From assembly GCA_963695075.1 (NCBI GenBank), contig CAVOFR010000008.1, forward strand, positions 586,090-650,089: 64,000 bases of DNA, given 5' to 3'. The stretch comes from CAWCAL01 sp963695075. GTDB lineage: Bacteria > Actinomycetota > Acidimicrobiia > Acidimicrobiales > CAWCAL01. A model generated the notes under the pieces. The model did no database searches. It saw only the letters and a list, made by a program, of their open reading frames with translations, and had not been told where the DNA came from. This document shows positions 1 through 8,351 of this stretch, one piece after another (positions within the stretch are counted from its first letter, which is position 1; each line of letters opens with the position of its first letter). Position numbers and translations under genes: made by a program.

Positions 1-430
1 ACCGGCCGAGCCCCCCGACGACGAGTACCCCCTCTGGCTCATCAGCGGTGCAGCCGCGGGCCAGTACCACTCCGGCAACCGCAGCAGCCAGGCCCCCCGC
101 CTCGCCGCCATGGCCCGTCCCTGGCTGGAGATGCACCCCGACGACGCCGAACAGGCCGGCGTCAGCGACGGACAGACGGTCGAGCTCCAGACCCGCCGGG
201 GAAGGCTCGACACGACGTTGCACGTGAGCGAAGACATCCGGCCCGGAGCGATCTTCCTGCCCTATCACTTCGGCGCCAACCTGCTCACCCACCGTGCCTT
301 CGACGAGTTCGCCGACCAGCCCGAGTACAAGGCATGCGCGGCGCGGGTGGTGGGGATGGACGGGTCTGGGTCGGAGCATGGCGGCGATCGACGCGGCCGC
401 TCGTCGGGCACCGTCGGTCTCCACGGATAG
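1..430 (+). CDS. Molybdopterin oxidoreductase, C-terminal part (5' end outside window)
   Basis: The open frame is already running at base 2, so the start lies before the window and only about 142 residues are visible. The segment matches the molybdopterin-dinucleotide binding domain that closes formate dehydrogenase/nitrate reductase type enzymes: a 'PLWLISG...YHSGNRS' opening, then 'MHPDDAEQAGVSDGQTVELQTRRG' and 'RPGAIFLPYHFG...NLLT'. In that family the domain helps bind the bis-MGD molybdenum cofactor. The last ~25 residues are low-complexity and not conserved-looking. The substrate cannot be told from this piece. It converges on the acyl-CoA dehydrogenase at 453 with only 22 bases between. 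Domain call is confident; enzyme identity is open. Confidence 0.8.
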   Translation, partial: PAEPPDDEYPLWLISGAAAGQYHSGNRSSQAPRLAAMARPWLEMHPDDAEQAGVSDGQTVELQTRRGRLDTTLHVSEDIRPGAIFLPYHFGANLLTHRAFDEFADQPEYKACAARVVGMDGSGSEHGGDRRGRSSGTVGLHG

Positions 431-452
431 CGAGGTGACCGACCGGGGCAGA

Positions 453-1661
453 TCAGCCTGCCAGCAGGTCGATGGCCTTTAGCATCAGCGTGTCGTTGGT
501 CCCGTCCATGACGCGCAGCATGGCTGCGTCGCGGACACACTTCTCCACCGGGTACTCGCGGGTCAGTCCGTAGCCACCGAGCACCTGCATCATCTCGCCC
601 GTGTGGTGTGCGGCCTGCTCGGTGGCATAGATCTTGGCCGTCAGGCTGGTCTCCAGGTCGCCCGGGAACTGCTGGGCGGTGTGCCAACTGCCCTTCCACA
701 GGAGAGCGCGGGCGGTCTCGATGGCGGCGTGAGCTTCGAAGATCTTCTTGCCGACCAGTTGGTGTTCGATGATGGGTCTGCCCCACTGCACCCGCTCCTT
801 GGCGAAGGCGAGTGCATCTTCGAACGCGGCACGCATGAGGCCGAGCGCGAGGTAGCCCGTGCCCAGGTTTCCCACCGTCAAGATCGCGTTGTGCAGATCC
901 GGGTAGGTGTCGCCCGGCGGGAAGATCAGGTGGTCTTCGGGGATCTCGACCTCGTCGCAGAACACGGTCGCCTGGTTCAGGGCCCGCAGGCCCACACGGT
1001 CTTCGGTCTTGCCCCGGGACAGGCCGGGGGCGTCACCGGGCACGATGAAGGCCCCCGAGCCGCGAATGCCGAGCTCGGGCTCCAGACAGGCGAAGACGAT
1101 CAGGGTCTTGGCGATTCCGCCGTTCGACACGAACCCCGACTTGGCGCCGTTGAGCACGAAGCCGTTCCCGGTGCGCTCAGCCTTCACGGCATGCCGTACG
1201 GTGGCATCGAAGTAGTTCTTGCCGTCTGAACCGACGTTGGGTTCGCTGCTGCCCCAACCCGTCAGATGGGTGCCGGTGGTGTCCGCGGTGTAGGGCAGGA
1301 CATAGCGATCGACCAACTCCTGGTTGTCCGCCGCGAGGAAGCCGACCAGACCGGGCACGACGGAGCCGGCCATGAGACCGGCGGTGAACCCCGCGCCGTG
1401 GCGGGCCAGCTCTTCCCAGACCATGCCCGTGGTGCTCGGATCGAGCGCCAATCCGCCGAACTCCTCGCGGATGTCCATCTTGTGGAGACCGAGGGCGAAG
1501 GCCTCGGCCATCGCCCGTTTGAAGATCTCGGACTCGAAGGGGTGGTCGTCCACCGGGACGGCATCGAGGGCCCGCTCGGCCGGCCCCAACACTTCGCGAC
1601 CAAAGGTCCCGGCCAGTTCGACCATCTCGTTCTGCATCTCGGTGGCGCCGAAGTCAATCAA
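453..1661 (-). CDS. Acyl-CoA dehydrogenase family protein
   Basis: A 402-residue protein of normal length for the acyl-CoA dehydrogenase flavoprotein family (FAD-dependent alpha,beta-oxidation of acyl-CoA thioesters). The N-terminal helical domain, the middle beta domain ('LTGWGSSEPNVGSDGKNYFDATVRH') and the C-terminal helical domain ending 'VRDAAMLRVMDGTNDTLMLK' are all visible. The usual C-terminal 'YEGTNQ' reads 'MDGTND' here, so the glutamate that is the base in many members is an aspartate; some subfamilies carry the base elsewhere. Last gene of the operon that starts with the TetR gene; its start overlaps the preceding ADC-like gene by 8 bases, which suggests translational coupling. Substrate unknown. 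Confidence 0.9.
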   Translation of the reverse strand: MIDFGATEMQNEMVELAGTFGREVLGPAERALDAVPVDDHPFESEIFKRAMAEAFALGLHKMDIREEFGGLALDPSTTGMVWEELARHGAGFTAGLMAGSVVPGLVGFLAADNQELVDRYVLPYTADTTGTHLTGWGSSEPNVGSDGKNYFDATVRHAVKAERTGNGFVLNGAKSGFVSNGGIAKTLIVFACLEPELGIRGSGAFIVPGDAPGLSRGKTEDRVGLRALNQATVFCDEVEIPEDHLIFPPGDTYPDLHNAILTVGNLGTGYLALGLMRAAFEDALAFAKERVQWGRPIIEHQLVGKKIFEAHAAIETARALLWKGSWHTAQQFPGDLETSLTAKIYATEQAAHHTGEMMQVLGGYGLTREYPVEKCVRDAAMLRVMDGTNDTLMLKAIDLLAG

Positions 1662-2469
1662 TGCTCGATCCTTCCGGCGCGCCGGTGAAGAGGTCCGTCA
1701 TCTTGAAGTAGTGAGGGAGAAAGGCTTCGCCGTCGACCTCCGTGAGCACCTCACCGGGCCGCATCGTGTTGTTGCTCTTGATGGCGAAGGCGAGACTCAC
1801 ATCGAGATCACCGAGCACCGCCCACGGGTCGTGGGGCGAAGGGCGCAACGTCACGGTGCCTTGGCCCATCTCGCCCTCGATGAGGTCGACGTCGGTGATC
1901 TGGCTGCACAGCAGCACCGGGCCATCGAAGCCGGGTTGCAGGTCGATCCGGGGGCTCGCCTTGAAGAGGAAGCTCGGGCCGGCGGGCGGCACCATGGGCA
2001 ACTCTTCGCTCAGCTCCACCTCGATCTCCACGAAGCGCACCCCCTTGCGTTCGACCCAGCCCGAGACCCGATCGCCGGACCGCTCCAGGCCGATCGAGGC
2101 CATCTTCTTGGGCAGGCCGAAGATGTCCCGACCGTTGACCATCCGGGTCTCGTCGTCGATGGGCATGGAGAGGCAGTAGCTGCCTTCCTCTCCGCCGAAG
2201 CCGCAGCGCAGGAACAGTGCAGCCTCCCGGTAGCCGGGGCCCATGTTCGTGTCGGGGTACTCGGCGATGAAGATCAACCCGCCGGGTGTGGGCGACTGCT
2301 CCAGTGGTGGGGGCAGCAGCGACGCGGTGACGTCGGCATCCGCCTCGAACAGGGCTCCCATCATCCGGGCCCCCTCGAAGGTGCGCACACCGAGGGCGTA
2401 GTAGCGGTCCAGCTCCCCTCTGGTCTTGGCAAACGACGGTTCGGTGAATGACTCAGCTTCAGAAGACAT
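1654..2469 (-). CDS. Acetoacetate decarboxylase family protein
   Basis: 271 residues with the hallmarks of the acetoacetate decarboxylase (ADC) fold: 'LPPPLEQSPTPGGLIFIAEYP', then 'YCLSMPIDDETRMVNGRDIFGLPKKMASIGLER'. In true ADC the second lysine of the FPKK-type motif forms the Schiff base and the first tunes its pKa; both lysines are present ('LPKK'). Many relatives are not decarboxylases but use Schiff-base chemistry for aldol or dehydratase reactions. Lies 17 bases after the SDR fusion and overlaps the acyl-CoA dehydrogenase. In this operon it would act on a beta-keto or similar carbonyl intermediate; that is inference. Confidence 0.85.
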   Translation of the reverse strand: MSSEAESFTEPSFAKTRGELDRYYALGVRTFEGARMMGALFEADADVTASLLPPPLEQSPTPGGLIFIAEYPDTNMGPGYREAALFLRCGFGGEEGSYCLSMPIDDETRMVNGRDIFGLPKKMASIGLERSGDRVSGWVERKGVRFVEIEVELSEELPMVPPAGPSFLFKASPRIDLQPGFDGPVLLCSQITDVDLIEGEMGQGTVTLRPSPHDPWAVLGDLDVSLAFAIKSNNTMRPGEVLTEVDGEAFLPHYFKMTDLFTGAPEGSSID

Positions 2470-2486
2470 GGCGTCCCTTCGGGGTC

Positions 2487-4292
2487 TCAGGAGAAGTCCT
2501 TGAACATCGACATCTCGCTGGCCTGGGCCCGGGCGATGATGCGCTCGACCAGGGCGGGCGAGATGCGGTGGGCCAGGCCGCCGATGTTGCCCATGGGTGT
2601 CAGGGTGACGTGTCGCTTTCGCTTTGAGATCATTCCGACGATGGCGTCGGCCACCTGGGCCTGGCTGTGGTGGGCAGGGCGATCGGGCAACATCACACGG
2701 CCGTCCGCACCGAGCACGCGCTTCTCGGGGTCATTCTCGGTGAACCCGAGGTACACGACGCCCACATGGACACCTGCGGATCCCAACTCGAGCCGCAGGG
2801 ATTCGCTGAGCCCGTTGAGCGCAGACTTGGTGGCGCAGTAGGTCGACGCCCCGGGCAGACCCATGATGCCGGCGATGCTCGACACGAAGAGGATGTGCCC
2901 GCGGCTCGCCTTGATGTGTCGGGTCGCGGCGCGGCTCAGGTAGATGGGACCCAGCAGGTTGGTGTCCACGATCCGTGAGCACACCTCGGGGGCCAGGTCT
3001 TCGAAGGACCCGCGCATGGAAACGCCCGCGTTGTTGATGACCACATCGAGACCGCCGAACTGCTCGATCGCCGCGTCCACCATGGTCTGGGCGTCGTCCC
3101 AGCACCCCACGTCGCCGACCACGGCGTGCACCTCGGCCCCCGACTCCGCCAGCTCTCGCCGGGCGGCGGCCAGCCGGCCTTCACCCCGCGCTGTCATGAC
3201 GACGCGCATGCCCCGACAGGCCAGGGCCCGGGCGGTGGCGTAGCCCACCCCACGGCTGGCGCCGCTGATGAGCGCAACCTTTCCATCGAGCGGGTCGGGC
3301 GGCAGATGACCGAAGGTCCGCAGGCTCCTCAGGCTGTCGCGGATGGCCGTGCGGATGGCGGTCGTGGGCATGCCCAGTTCGTCGTGTGCTTTCTGGGAGC
3401 TGTAGTAGGTACCCAGCACCGAGATGTCGGCCAGGTCCCGGCCGAAACGTGACGGTCCGCGTCCCAGGCTGCGACCCACCGCCCCCAGGACATCGCCGAA
3501 CTGGCCGGCCGCCTCCACGACCCGGGGCGGCACGACGGCGCGGGGCGGCACGGCCCCGGCACATTCCGCCACCAGGGTGAAGAACTCCTCGTAGCTCAGG
3601 TTGTGGCCGCCCAGGATCGTGCAATCGCCGGTCGTCCCGCGTTCGAGCGCCGTGATGGCCGCCGCTGCGACATCGGGGGCCGCGGCGAAGTTGCGTCCGC
3701 CCGGAGGCACCATGGGCAGCCCTCTGTTCAGGTACTCGAGGATCAGTTCCCCCGAGCTGGGACGCCGATCGTGATCCCCGAGCAGGAAAGTGGGGGCCAC
3801 GATGACCGCATCGAGACCGCGGTTCGCCGCGAAATCACGCACGACCTGCATGGCTGCATGCTTGGACTGCATGTACGCGAACCCGGCGTATGCCTCGGGG
3901 AAGCCACCCGCTTCGTCGCCGGGGTGGTCACGGGTGCCGAACTCGAAGGCACTGGCCGAGCCCACGAGAAGCATGCGCCCCACACCTTCGGCCAGGCAGG
4001 CTTCGGCCATGTTTCGCGTGCCGTCGAGATTGACGGCCCAGTGCCGTTCGGCTGGCGCCCACTGGTCGGTCAGAGCGGCAGCGTGCACCACGCGGTCCAT
4101 TCCTCGGACGGCTTCGCGCAAGGAGTCCGGCTCGAGCACATCGCCGACGACTCGCTCGATGGGCAGCCCATCCAAGGTGGGGGAATCGGTCCGGGCCTGC
4201 ACCATCGCACGGACCGCTGATCCCCGGGCCAGGAGCTCACGCACCAGGTGACTCCCCAACAGCCCATCGGCGCCGGTGACCAGGGTCGTCAT
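2487..4292 (-). CDS. Two-domain epimerase / short-chain dehydrogenase fusion
   Basis: About 601 residues with two Rossmann domains. Residues 1 to ~330 are an extended SDR / 3beta-HSD-like NAD(P)-epimerase ('MTTLVTGADGLLGSHLVREL', active-site 'YMQSK'). Residues ~340 to 601 are a classical SDR ('GKVALISGASRGVGYATARAL', 'NNAGVSM', 'YCATKSA' with catalytic Tyr-Lys). I place the start at the ATG at 4292 because it overlaps the TGA of the activase by 4 bases and begins exactly at the nucleotide-binding motif; the frame stays open upstream, but that extension only shadows the activase gene. Fusion of two oxidoreductases in one chain suggests two successive redox steps on one scaffold. Substrate unknown. 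Confidence 0.88.
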   Translation of the reverse strand: MTTLVTGADGLLGSHLVRELLARGSAVRAMVQARTDSPTLDGLPIERVVGDVLEPDSLREAVRGMDRVVHAAALTDQWAPAERHWAVNLDGTRNMAEACLAEGVGRMLLVGSASAFEFGTRDHPGDEAGGFPEAYAGFAYMQSKHAAMQVVRDFAANRGLDAVIVAPTFLLGDHDRRPSSGELILEYLNRGLPMVPPGGRNFAAAPDVAAAAITALERGTTGDCTILGGHNLSYEEFFTLVAECAGAVPPRAVVPPRVVEAAGQFGDVLGAVGRSLGRGPSRFGRDLADISVLGTYYSSQKAHDELGMPTTAIRTAIRDSLRSLRTFGHLPPDPLDGKVALISGASRGVGYATARALACRGMRVVMTARGEGRLAAARRELAESGAEVHAVVGDVGCWDDAQTMVDAAIEQFGGLDVVINNAGVSMRGSFEDLAPEVCSRIVDTNLLGPIYLSRAATRHIKASRGHILFVSSIAGIMGLPGASTYCATKSALNGLSESLRLELGSAGVHVGVVYLGFTENDPEKRVLGADGRVMLPDRPAHHSQAQVADAIVGMISKRKRHVTLTPMGNIGGLAHRISPALVERIIARAQASEMSMFKDFS

Positions 4293-5035
4293 GCGCCGCC
4301 ACCCCACACGGCCTCCAGCGCCCGTCCTTCGAACAGGGCGTGGGTCCGGGCCCGAACCGAGGGGTCGAGCGTGCCCCGGTCGGGGAACTCCAGACCCAGC
4401 CGCTCGTGTTTGTGGCGAGCCCAGTCGTGGTAGGGCATCAGGTGCACTTCGCCGGCAAACCCGAGCCTCTCGAGATGGGCCAGCAGGCTCTCCACCGAGT
4501 CGGCGGAATCGTTGAAGCTCGGTACGACCGGGAGGCGCGGCACGATGCGCTCGGTGCCGACCAGCGAGACGAGCCGTTCGAGGTTCTCGAGGATGAGCGC
4601 GTTGCCGACGCCGGTTCCCTGCTTGTGGCAGTCGGGATCCGCGTGTTTGAGATCGAAGAGGAAGAGGTCGACCCGTTCGGCCAGGGGTTCGCACAGACCC
4701 GGCGGAAAGTGACCGCACGTCTCGACGGCGGTGTGGATGCCGTGGCCCCCGAGCAGGCCGAGAGCCTCGAGGAGGAAACCCGACTGGGTCGTGGGTTCGC
4801 CCCCGGTGAAGGTGACCCCACCACCCGAGTCCTCGAAGAAGGCGCGGTCCAGCAGGAGGCGGTCCACCAGTTCCCGGGCGGACATCCCTGGGCATGATGT
4901 GGAAGTAGCGTCCCAAGCCTCGGGGTTGTGGCACCAACCACACCGGAGCGGACAACCACGCAGGAAGACCGTCGTGCGGACCCCCGGGCCATCGTGGATG
5001 GCGTAGGTCTGCACGTCGAAGACGTCGCCCAGCAT
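4289..5035 (-). CDS. Glycyl radical enzyme activase (radical SAM)
   Basis: 248 residues, close in size to pyruvate formate-lyase activating enzyme. The radical-SAM motif C-x3-C-x2-C is Cys28, Cys32 and Cys35 ('RGCPLRCGWCHNPE'), followed by the 'GGGVTFTGGEP' SAM-binding stretch. The enzyme uses [4Fe-4S] and SAM to abstract hydrogen from the radical glycine of its partner. Activases of dehydratase-type GREs usually carry an extra ferredoxin-like insert with eight cysteines; none is seen here, so it is PFL-activase-like in architecture. Its ATG overlaps the stop of the GRE gene by one base, so the pair is almost certainly co-translated. Requires anoxic or low-oxygen conditions. Confidence 0.93.
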   Translation of the reverse strand: MLGDVFDVQTYAIHDGPGVRTTVFLRGCPLRCGWCHNPEAWDATSTSCPGMSARELVDRLLLDRAFFEDSGGGVTFTGGEPTTQSGFLLEALGLLGGHGIHTAVETCGHFPPGLCEPLAERVDLFLFDLKHADPDCHKQGTGVGNALILENLERLVSLVGTERIVPRLPVVPSFNDSADSVESLLAHLERLGFAGEVHLMPYHDWARHKHERLGLEFPDRGTLDPSVRARTHALFEGRALEAVWGGGA

Positions 5036-7641
5036 CAGCGATGCTCCGTGCGAGCGATGATCTCGTCCTGGATCTCACGGCCGAGGTCGACGAAATAGGT
5101 GCTGTACCCTCCCACCTTCACGATCAGGTCGCGATGGTCCGCGGGGCACCGCTGAGCGGCCCGCAGGGTGGCCGCGTCGGCACAGGTGGGCTGTAGCTGG
5201 GCTCCGCCGAGTCGAAAATAGGTGCGTAGGAGCGAGATCCACTTGCTGCGGGTCTGCTCGGAGTCTCCTATGGCGCTGGGGTGCAGCTTCAGGTTGACCG
5301 CACCACCGAGCATGTCTTCGTTGGGCAGGGCGGCCACCGAGCGCAGGGCGCCGGTGACGCCGAAGTTCTCGACGTTGGCCGGGTTGCAGCTCGCCGCGAA
5401 GGGGGTACCCATGCGCCGTCCATCGGGGCTGGCGATCGAGAGCCGTCCGTCGATCGTGTGCGCCGTCATGGAGATGGCGTAGACGACGAACGGCGCATCC
5501 TTGGGCGAGCGATGCTCGTAGGTCTCCGCGAAGAGCTCGCCGGTGATCCGCGCCGCCAGGGCGTCGGTGGCGGGGTCGCCGTTGCCCCATTTGCCCTGCA
5601 CGGCCTGCACGGCCGCCAGGACGTCCTCGTGGCCGACGAAGTCCTGATCGACGGCGCGAAGCAACTCGCTCAGAGAGAGGCGCTCCTCCTCGAAGACCAG
5701 GGTGCGGATCACGTGCAGGGCATCCACGACATTGGCGATGGAGTTGATCATCGAGATGCCCGACAGGTCATAGGTCGCGCCGCCCTGCGTGACGTCCTTC
5801 TCGCTCGACAGACAGCCATCCACGAAGGCCGAGATCATGGGGGTCGGCAGCAGCTCGGCGTGCAACTCGTCGCGGAGGTTGGAGCCCTGCACGATCTGCT
5901 CGATGAAGTGGCGCCCCTGCCGGAGGAATGCCTGCAGCAGCTCTTCGAAGGCCCGGAAGGAGTCGGCGTCGCCTGTACGAAGGCCCTCACCTCTGAGAGT
6001 GCCCGCCAGGATTGCGGCATCGCCGTTGCGCAGCGTCAGGTCGAGCAGCCGAGCCAGCTGCAGGCCGCTGGCGCTCATGGCCCCGGTCTTTCCCGGACAG
6101 GTCGCCTCGACGCAGCCCATGATGGCGTAATCGCGCGCGTCATCGTCGGCGAAGCCCCGGCGCTTCATGGCCTCGACCATCACCTCGTCGTTGAGTAGCG
6201 CGAAGCTGGAGGTGCCCTGCGCCAGGTAGGTGGCCACCTCGTCCAGCAGAGAGTCCGGACTGCCTGGATGCACGCGGACGTTGATGTTGGTTACCGCCTT
6301 CGAGCCGTGGGCCGCCTCGATGATGAGCGAAGTGAGCGCGTTCGTGGCGTCTGTCCCGTCACGCTTCACGCCGCCCACCGTGACCGGAGTCGAGCCCAGG
6401 TACCGCTGGTAGAAGTTCCCGAGGATGTTCGACTCGGGCCGGATGTTCTGGCTCATGGCCTTGAGCAGTAGCTCCTCGATGAGCTCCCGCGCCCCCGCTC
6501 TCGTGATCCGCCCCTCGGCGAGGTCATGCTCATAGAAGTCGCCCAGGGACTGATCGAGGCGACCGAGACAATGCAGGTTGATGGGGTGGGCCACCTCGAC
6601 CAGGGTCTTGAGGGTCCAGATGCACTGCACGGCTTCGGCGAAGGTCCGCGCCGGCTGGAGCGGAACTCGGGTGCAGGTGCGCCGCATGTCCAGCAGTTCG
6701 CGTCGGCGGGTCGGATCCGTGGTTGCCAGCGCGCTCCGCTCCAGTTGGCGAGCGAGTCTCTCCGAGAAGATGATCGCGCCGTCGAGGCCGATGAGCAGAG
6801 AACGGAGGAAGTCGGCCCCTGGTTCCCCGGGCCGGTGTCCGGCGAGACGTTCCTCGACCTGCTCTCTCATGGCTGAGAGACCTCGTTCCAGCACGTGGTC
6901 GAAGTCGAGGATCACGTGCCCCTGGATGGTGGCGATCGAGGTGGCCGCCGACAACAGGATCACCTGCCGCGAGGTGTCGCCGGGCAGGGCTACCGCGAAG
7001 TCCTGCATGTCCTGGGAGCAGAGCCCCGATTCCTGGAGTCGCGCCTCCAGCCGGGCCGCCAGGCTGCGTCCCTTCCAGGCAGGGAGGATCTCGCGCAGGA
7101 GTTCATCGCGGTCGGCGCGGTCGATGACGAAGCGATTGATGTCGCGCTCGTCCATGGTCTGCAGTCCGACGTTCAGGGGGCTCTGCCGGTCGCTCGACCG
7201 CAGCCTTCGCTGGTTGCGCAGGGCATCACGGGCAGCACCCTTGCGCAGCATGTACGCCCCGGCCTTCACACCCGAGCGGACCCGAGCCCGCAGCATGTCG
7301 CGCTTGCGCAACTCGTTGGCCAGCACATCGTTGTACTCGCCGCGCTCGATGGGAAGAGGCAGGCCGAGGAACTGCTCGCTCCAGTGACCGGCGATGCGGT
7401 CATCGGGGTCGACGTATATCGACATGTTCTCGTAGACGTGCAACATGGCCATGGCCACTCGTACCGCGTTGGACAGTCCGGAGCCCTGGGTGTCGAGCCA
7501 GCTCTGCGTGTAGAGCCGGGCCCGCTCCACCGAGAGCACGGCCGGTCCGTCCTGGCACCGACGCCGCAGGCGCAGAATGCGCTCGCTCGTATCGATGCTC
7601 GCGCCGTCGCTCGGCCGACTACCGATGGTCTGGGTGGTCAT
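5035..7641 (-). CDS. Glycyl radical enzyme, GCVE-type, substrate unknown
   Basis: 868 residues, a full-length glycyl radical enzyme. The active-site loop 'YAIMGCVEATCPGKTG' holds the thiyl Cys510 and Glu512; the Cys-x-Glu pair is known from dehydratase/lyase members (diol dehydratases, choline-TMA lyase, hydroxyproline dehydratase, isethionate lyase) and not from PFL itself, which uses Cys-Cys. The C-terminal radical loop 'VKVGGYSTYFVDL' places the radical glycine at Gly845. The motif 'RDGTDATNALTSLIIEA' is also typical. The gene follows the TetR gene with a 4-base overlap and is followed directly by its activase. Neighbours (SDR fusion, ADC-like, acyl-CoA dehydrogenase) do not match any GRE locus I know. 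Family certain, reaction unknown. Confidence 0.93.
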   Translation of the reverse strand: MTTQTIGSRPSDGASIDTSERILRLRRRCQDGPAVLSVERARLYTQSWLDTQGSGLSNAVRVAMAMLHVYENMSIYVDPDDRIAGHWSEQFLGLPLPIERGEYNDVLANELRKRDMLRARVRSGVKAGAYMLRKGAARDALRNQRRLRSSDRQSPLNVGLQTMDERDINRFVIDRADRDELLREILPAWKGRSLAARLEARLQESGLCSQDMQDFAVALPGDTSRQVILLSAATSIATIQGHVILDFDHVLERGLSAMREQVEERLAGHRPGEPGADFLRSLLIGLDGAIIFSERLARQLERSALATTDPTRRRELLDMRRTCTRVPLQPARTFAEAVQCIWTLKTLVEVAHPINLHCLGRLDQSLGDFYEHDLAEGRITRAGARELIEELLLKAMSQNIRPESNILGNFYQRYLGSTPVTVGGVKRDGTDATNALTSLIIEAAHGSKAVTNINVRVHPGSPDSLLDEVATYLAQGTSSFALLNDEVMVEAMKRRGFADDDARDYAIMGCVEATCPGKTGAMSASGLQLARLLDLTLRNGDAAILAGTLRGEGLRTGDADSFRAFEELLQAFLRQGRHFIEQIVQGSNLRDELHAELLPTPMISAFVDGCLSSEKDVTQGGATYDLSGISMINSIANVVDALHVIRTLVFEEERLSLSELLRAVDQDFVGHEDVLAAVQAVQGKWGNGDPATDALAARITGELFAETYEHRSPKDAPFVVYAISMTAHTIDGRLSIASPDGRRMGTPFAASCNPANVENFGVTGALRSVAALPNEDMLGGAVNLKLHPSAIGDSEQTRSKWISLLRTYFRLGGAQLQPTCADAATLRAAQRCPADHRDLIVKVGGYSTYFVDLGREIQDEIIARTEHR

Positions 7642-8255
7642 CGGGTCCCGCCTTCTTCGAGTTGTTCCAGCGCTTCGACGGTGATGTCGAGCATGGCGCG
7701 CAGGTGGAGCTTGCGTTGTTCGAAGTTCTCCGGGCTCAGTGGATCGGCCCCGAGCAGACGCTCGAGGACACCGCTGTAGGTGAAGGTGGAGATGATCATC
7801 CCGTAGAACGAGGTCAGCAGGTCCGGAGCGGCGAGGTCGCTGTCCACCGATGCGGGGAAGCGTTCGTTGAAGGCACCGATGGCCATTTGGAAGAGCGGCA
7901 ACATGCGGTTCTGGATCTGTGCCATGTGACGCCCGCCGGAGGCCTCCCGCTGCACGATCCTGCTGAAGTTGCGGTTCTGGATCAGGAACTCCAGGTAGGC
8001 GTCGATCAGGTCGCCGAAGCGGATCCGCAGATCGCCTTCGGGAGTCTCCAGGAAGGCGCCCAATGTCTCGGCGAGTTGGTCGTAGTAGCGGTCCAGCAGG
8101 CTCTCGAGGAGCCCGTCCTTGCTGGAGAAGTGATAGTGGATCAGGGCCTTGTTCACCCCGGCCCGTTCGGCGATCTCGCGGGTGGTGGTGGCGTCGAAGC
8201 CGACGTCACCGAATAGATCGTCGGCTGCCTCGAGGATCTTGGACTCCGCATTCAT
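7638..8255 (-). CDS. TetR family regulator of the GRE operon
   Basis: 205 residues. The N-terminal helix-turn-helix 'TTREIAERAGVNKALIHYHFSSKDGLLESLLDRYY' (about residues 24 to 58) is classical TetR; the C-terminal ~150 residues are the variable ligand and dimerisation domain. It is the first gene of the operon: its stop overlaps the GRE start by 4 bases. A palindrome at 8291-8312 sits 36 bases upstream and is the likely binding site, also facing the divergent flavoprotein. Family knowledge suggests a repressor released by the pathway substrate or a CoA derivative. Confidence 0.9.
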   Translation of the reverse strand: MNAESKILEAADDLFGDVGFDATTTREIAERAGVNKALIHYHFSSKDGLLESLLDRYYDQLAETLGAFLETPEGDLRIRFGDLIDAYLEFLIQNRNFSRIVQREASGGRHMAQIQNRMLPLFQMAIGAFNERFPASVDSDLAAPDLLTSFYGMIISTFTYSGVLERLLGADPLSPENFEQRKLHLRAMLDITVEALEQLEEGGTR

Positions 8256-8290
8256 GGGTCTTCCTGATGTGGGGGCCGCTGCGAACCCAC

Positions 8291-8312
8291 GTTAACCGGG
8301 CGCCCAATTAAC
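8291..8312. promoter_or_regulatory. Probable TetR operator
   Basis: Twenty-two-base inverted repeat: GTTAA, two bases, GGGCGCCC, two bases, TTAAC. Only two base pairs out of eleven fail to match. It lies in the 96-base space between the TetR gene and the divergent flavoprotein gene, so it could control both. Length and symmetry fit TetR operators. Confidence 0.7.
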
Positions 8313-8351
8313 CACAAGGGTCGGACACTCGCCACGACGCAGTCCGCGAGA

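Noticed and set aside
4293..5078. N-terminal extension of the epimerase/SDR fusion
   Set aside because: It overlaps the activase in another frame, is Arg/Pro-rich and has no domain; the overlap ATGA start is better.
5035..7641. GRE as pyruvate formate-lyase
   Set aside because: PFL needs a Cys-Cys pair; this enzyme has Cys-Val-Glu, and no formate channel or related genes adjoin.
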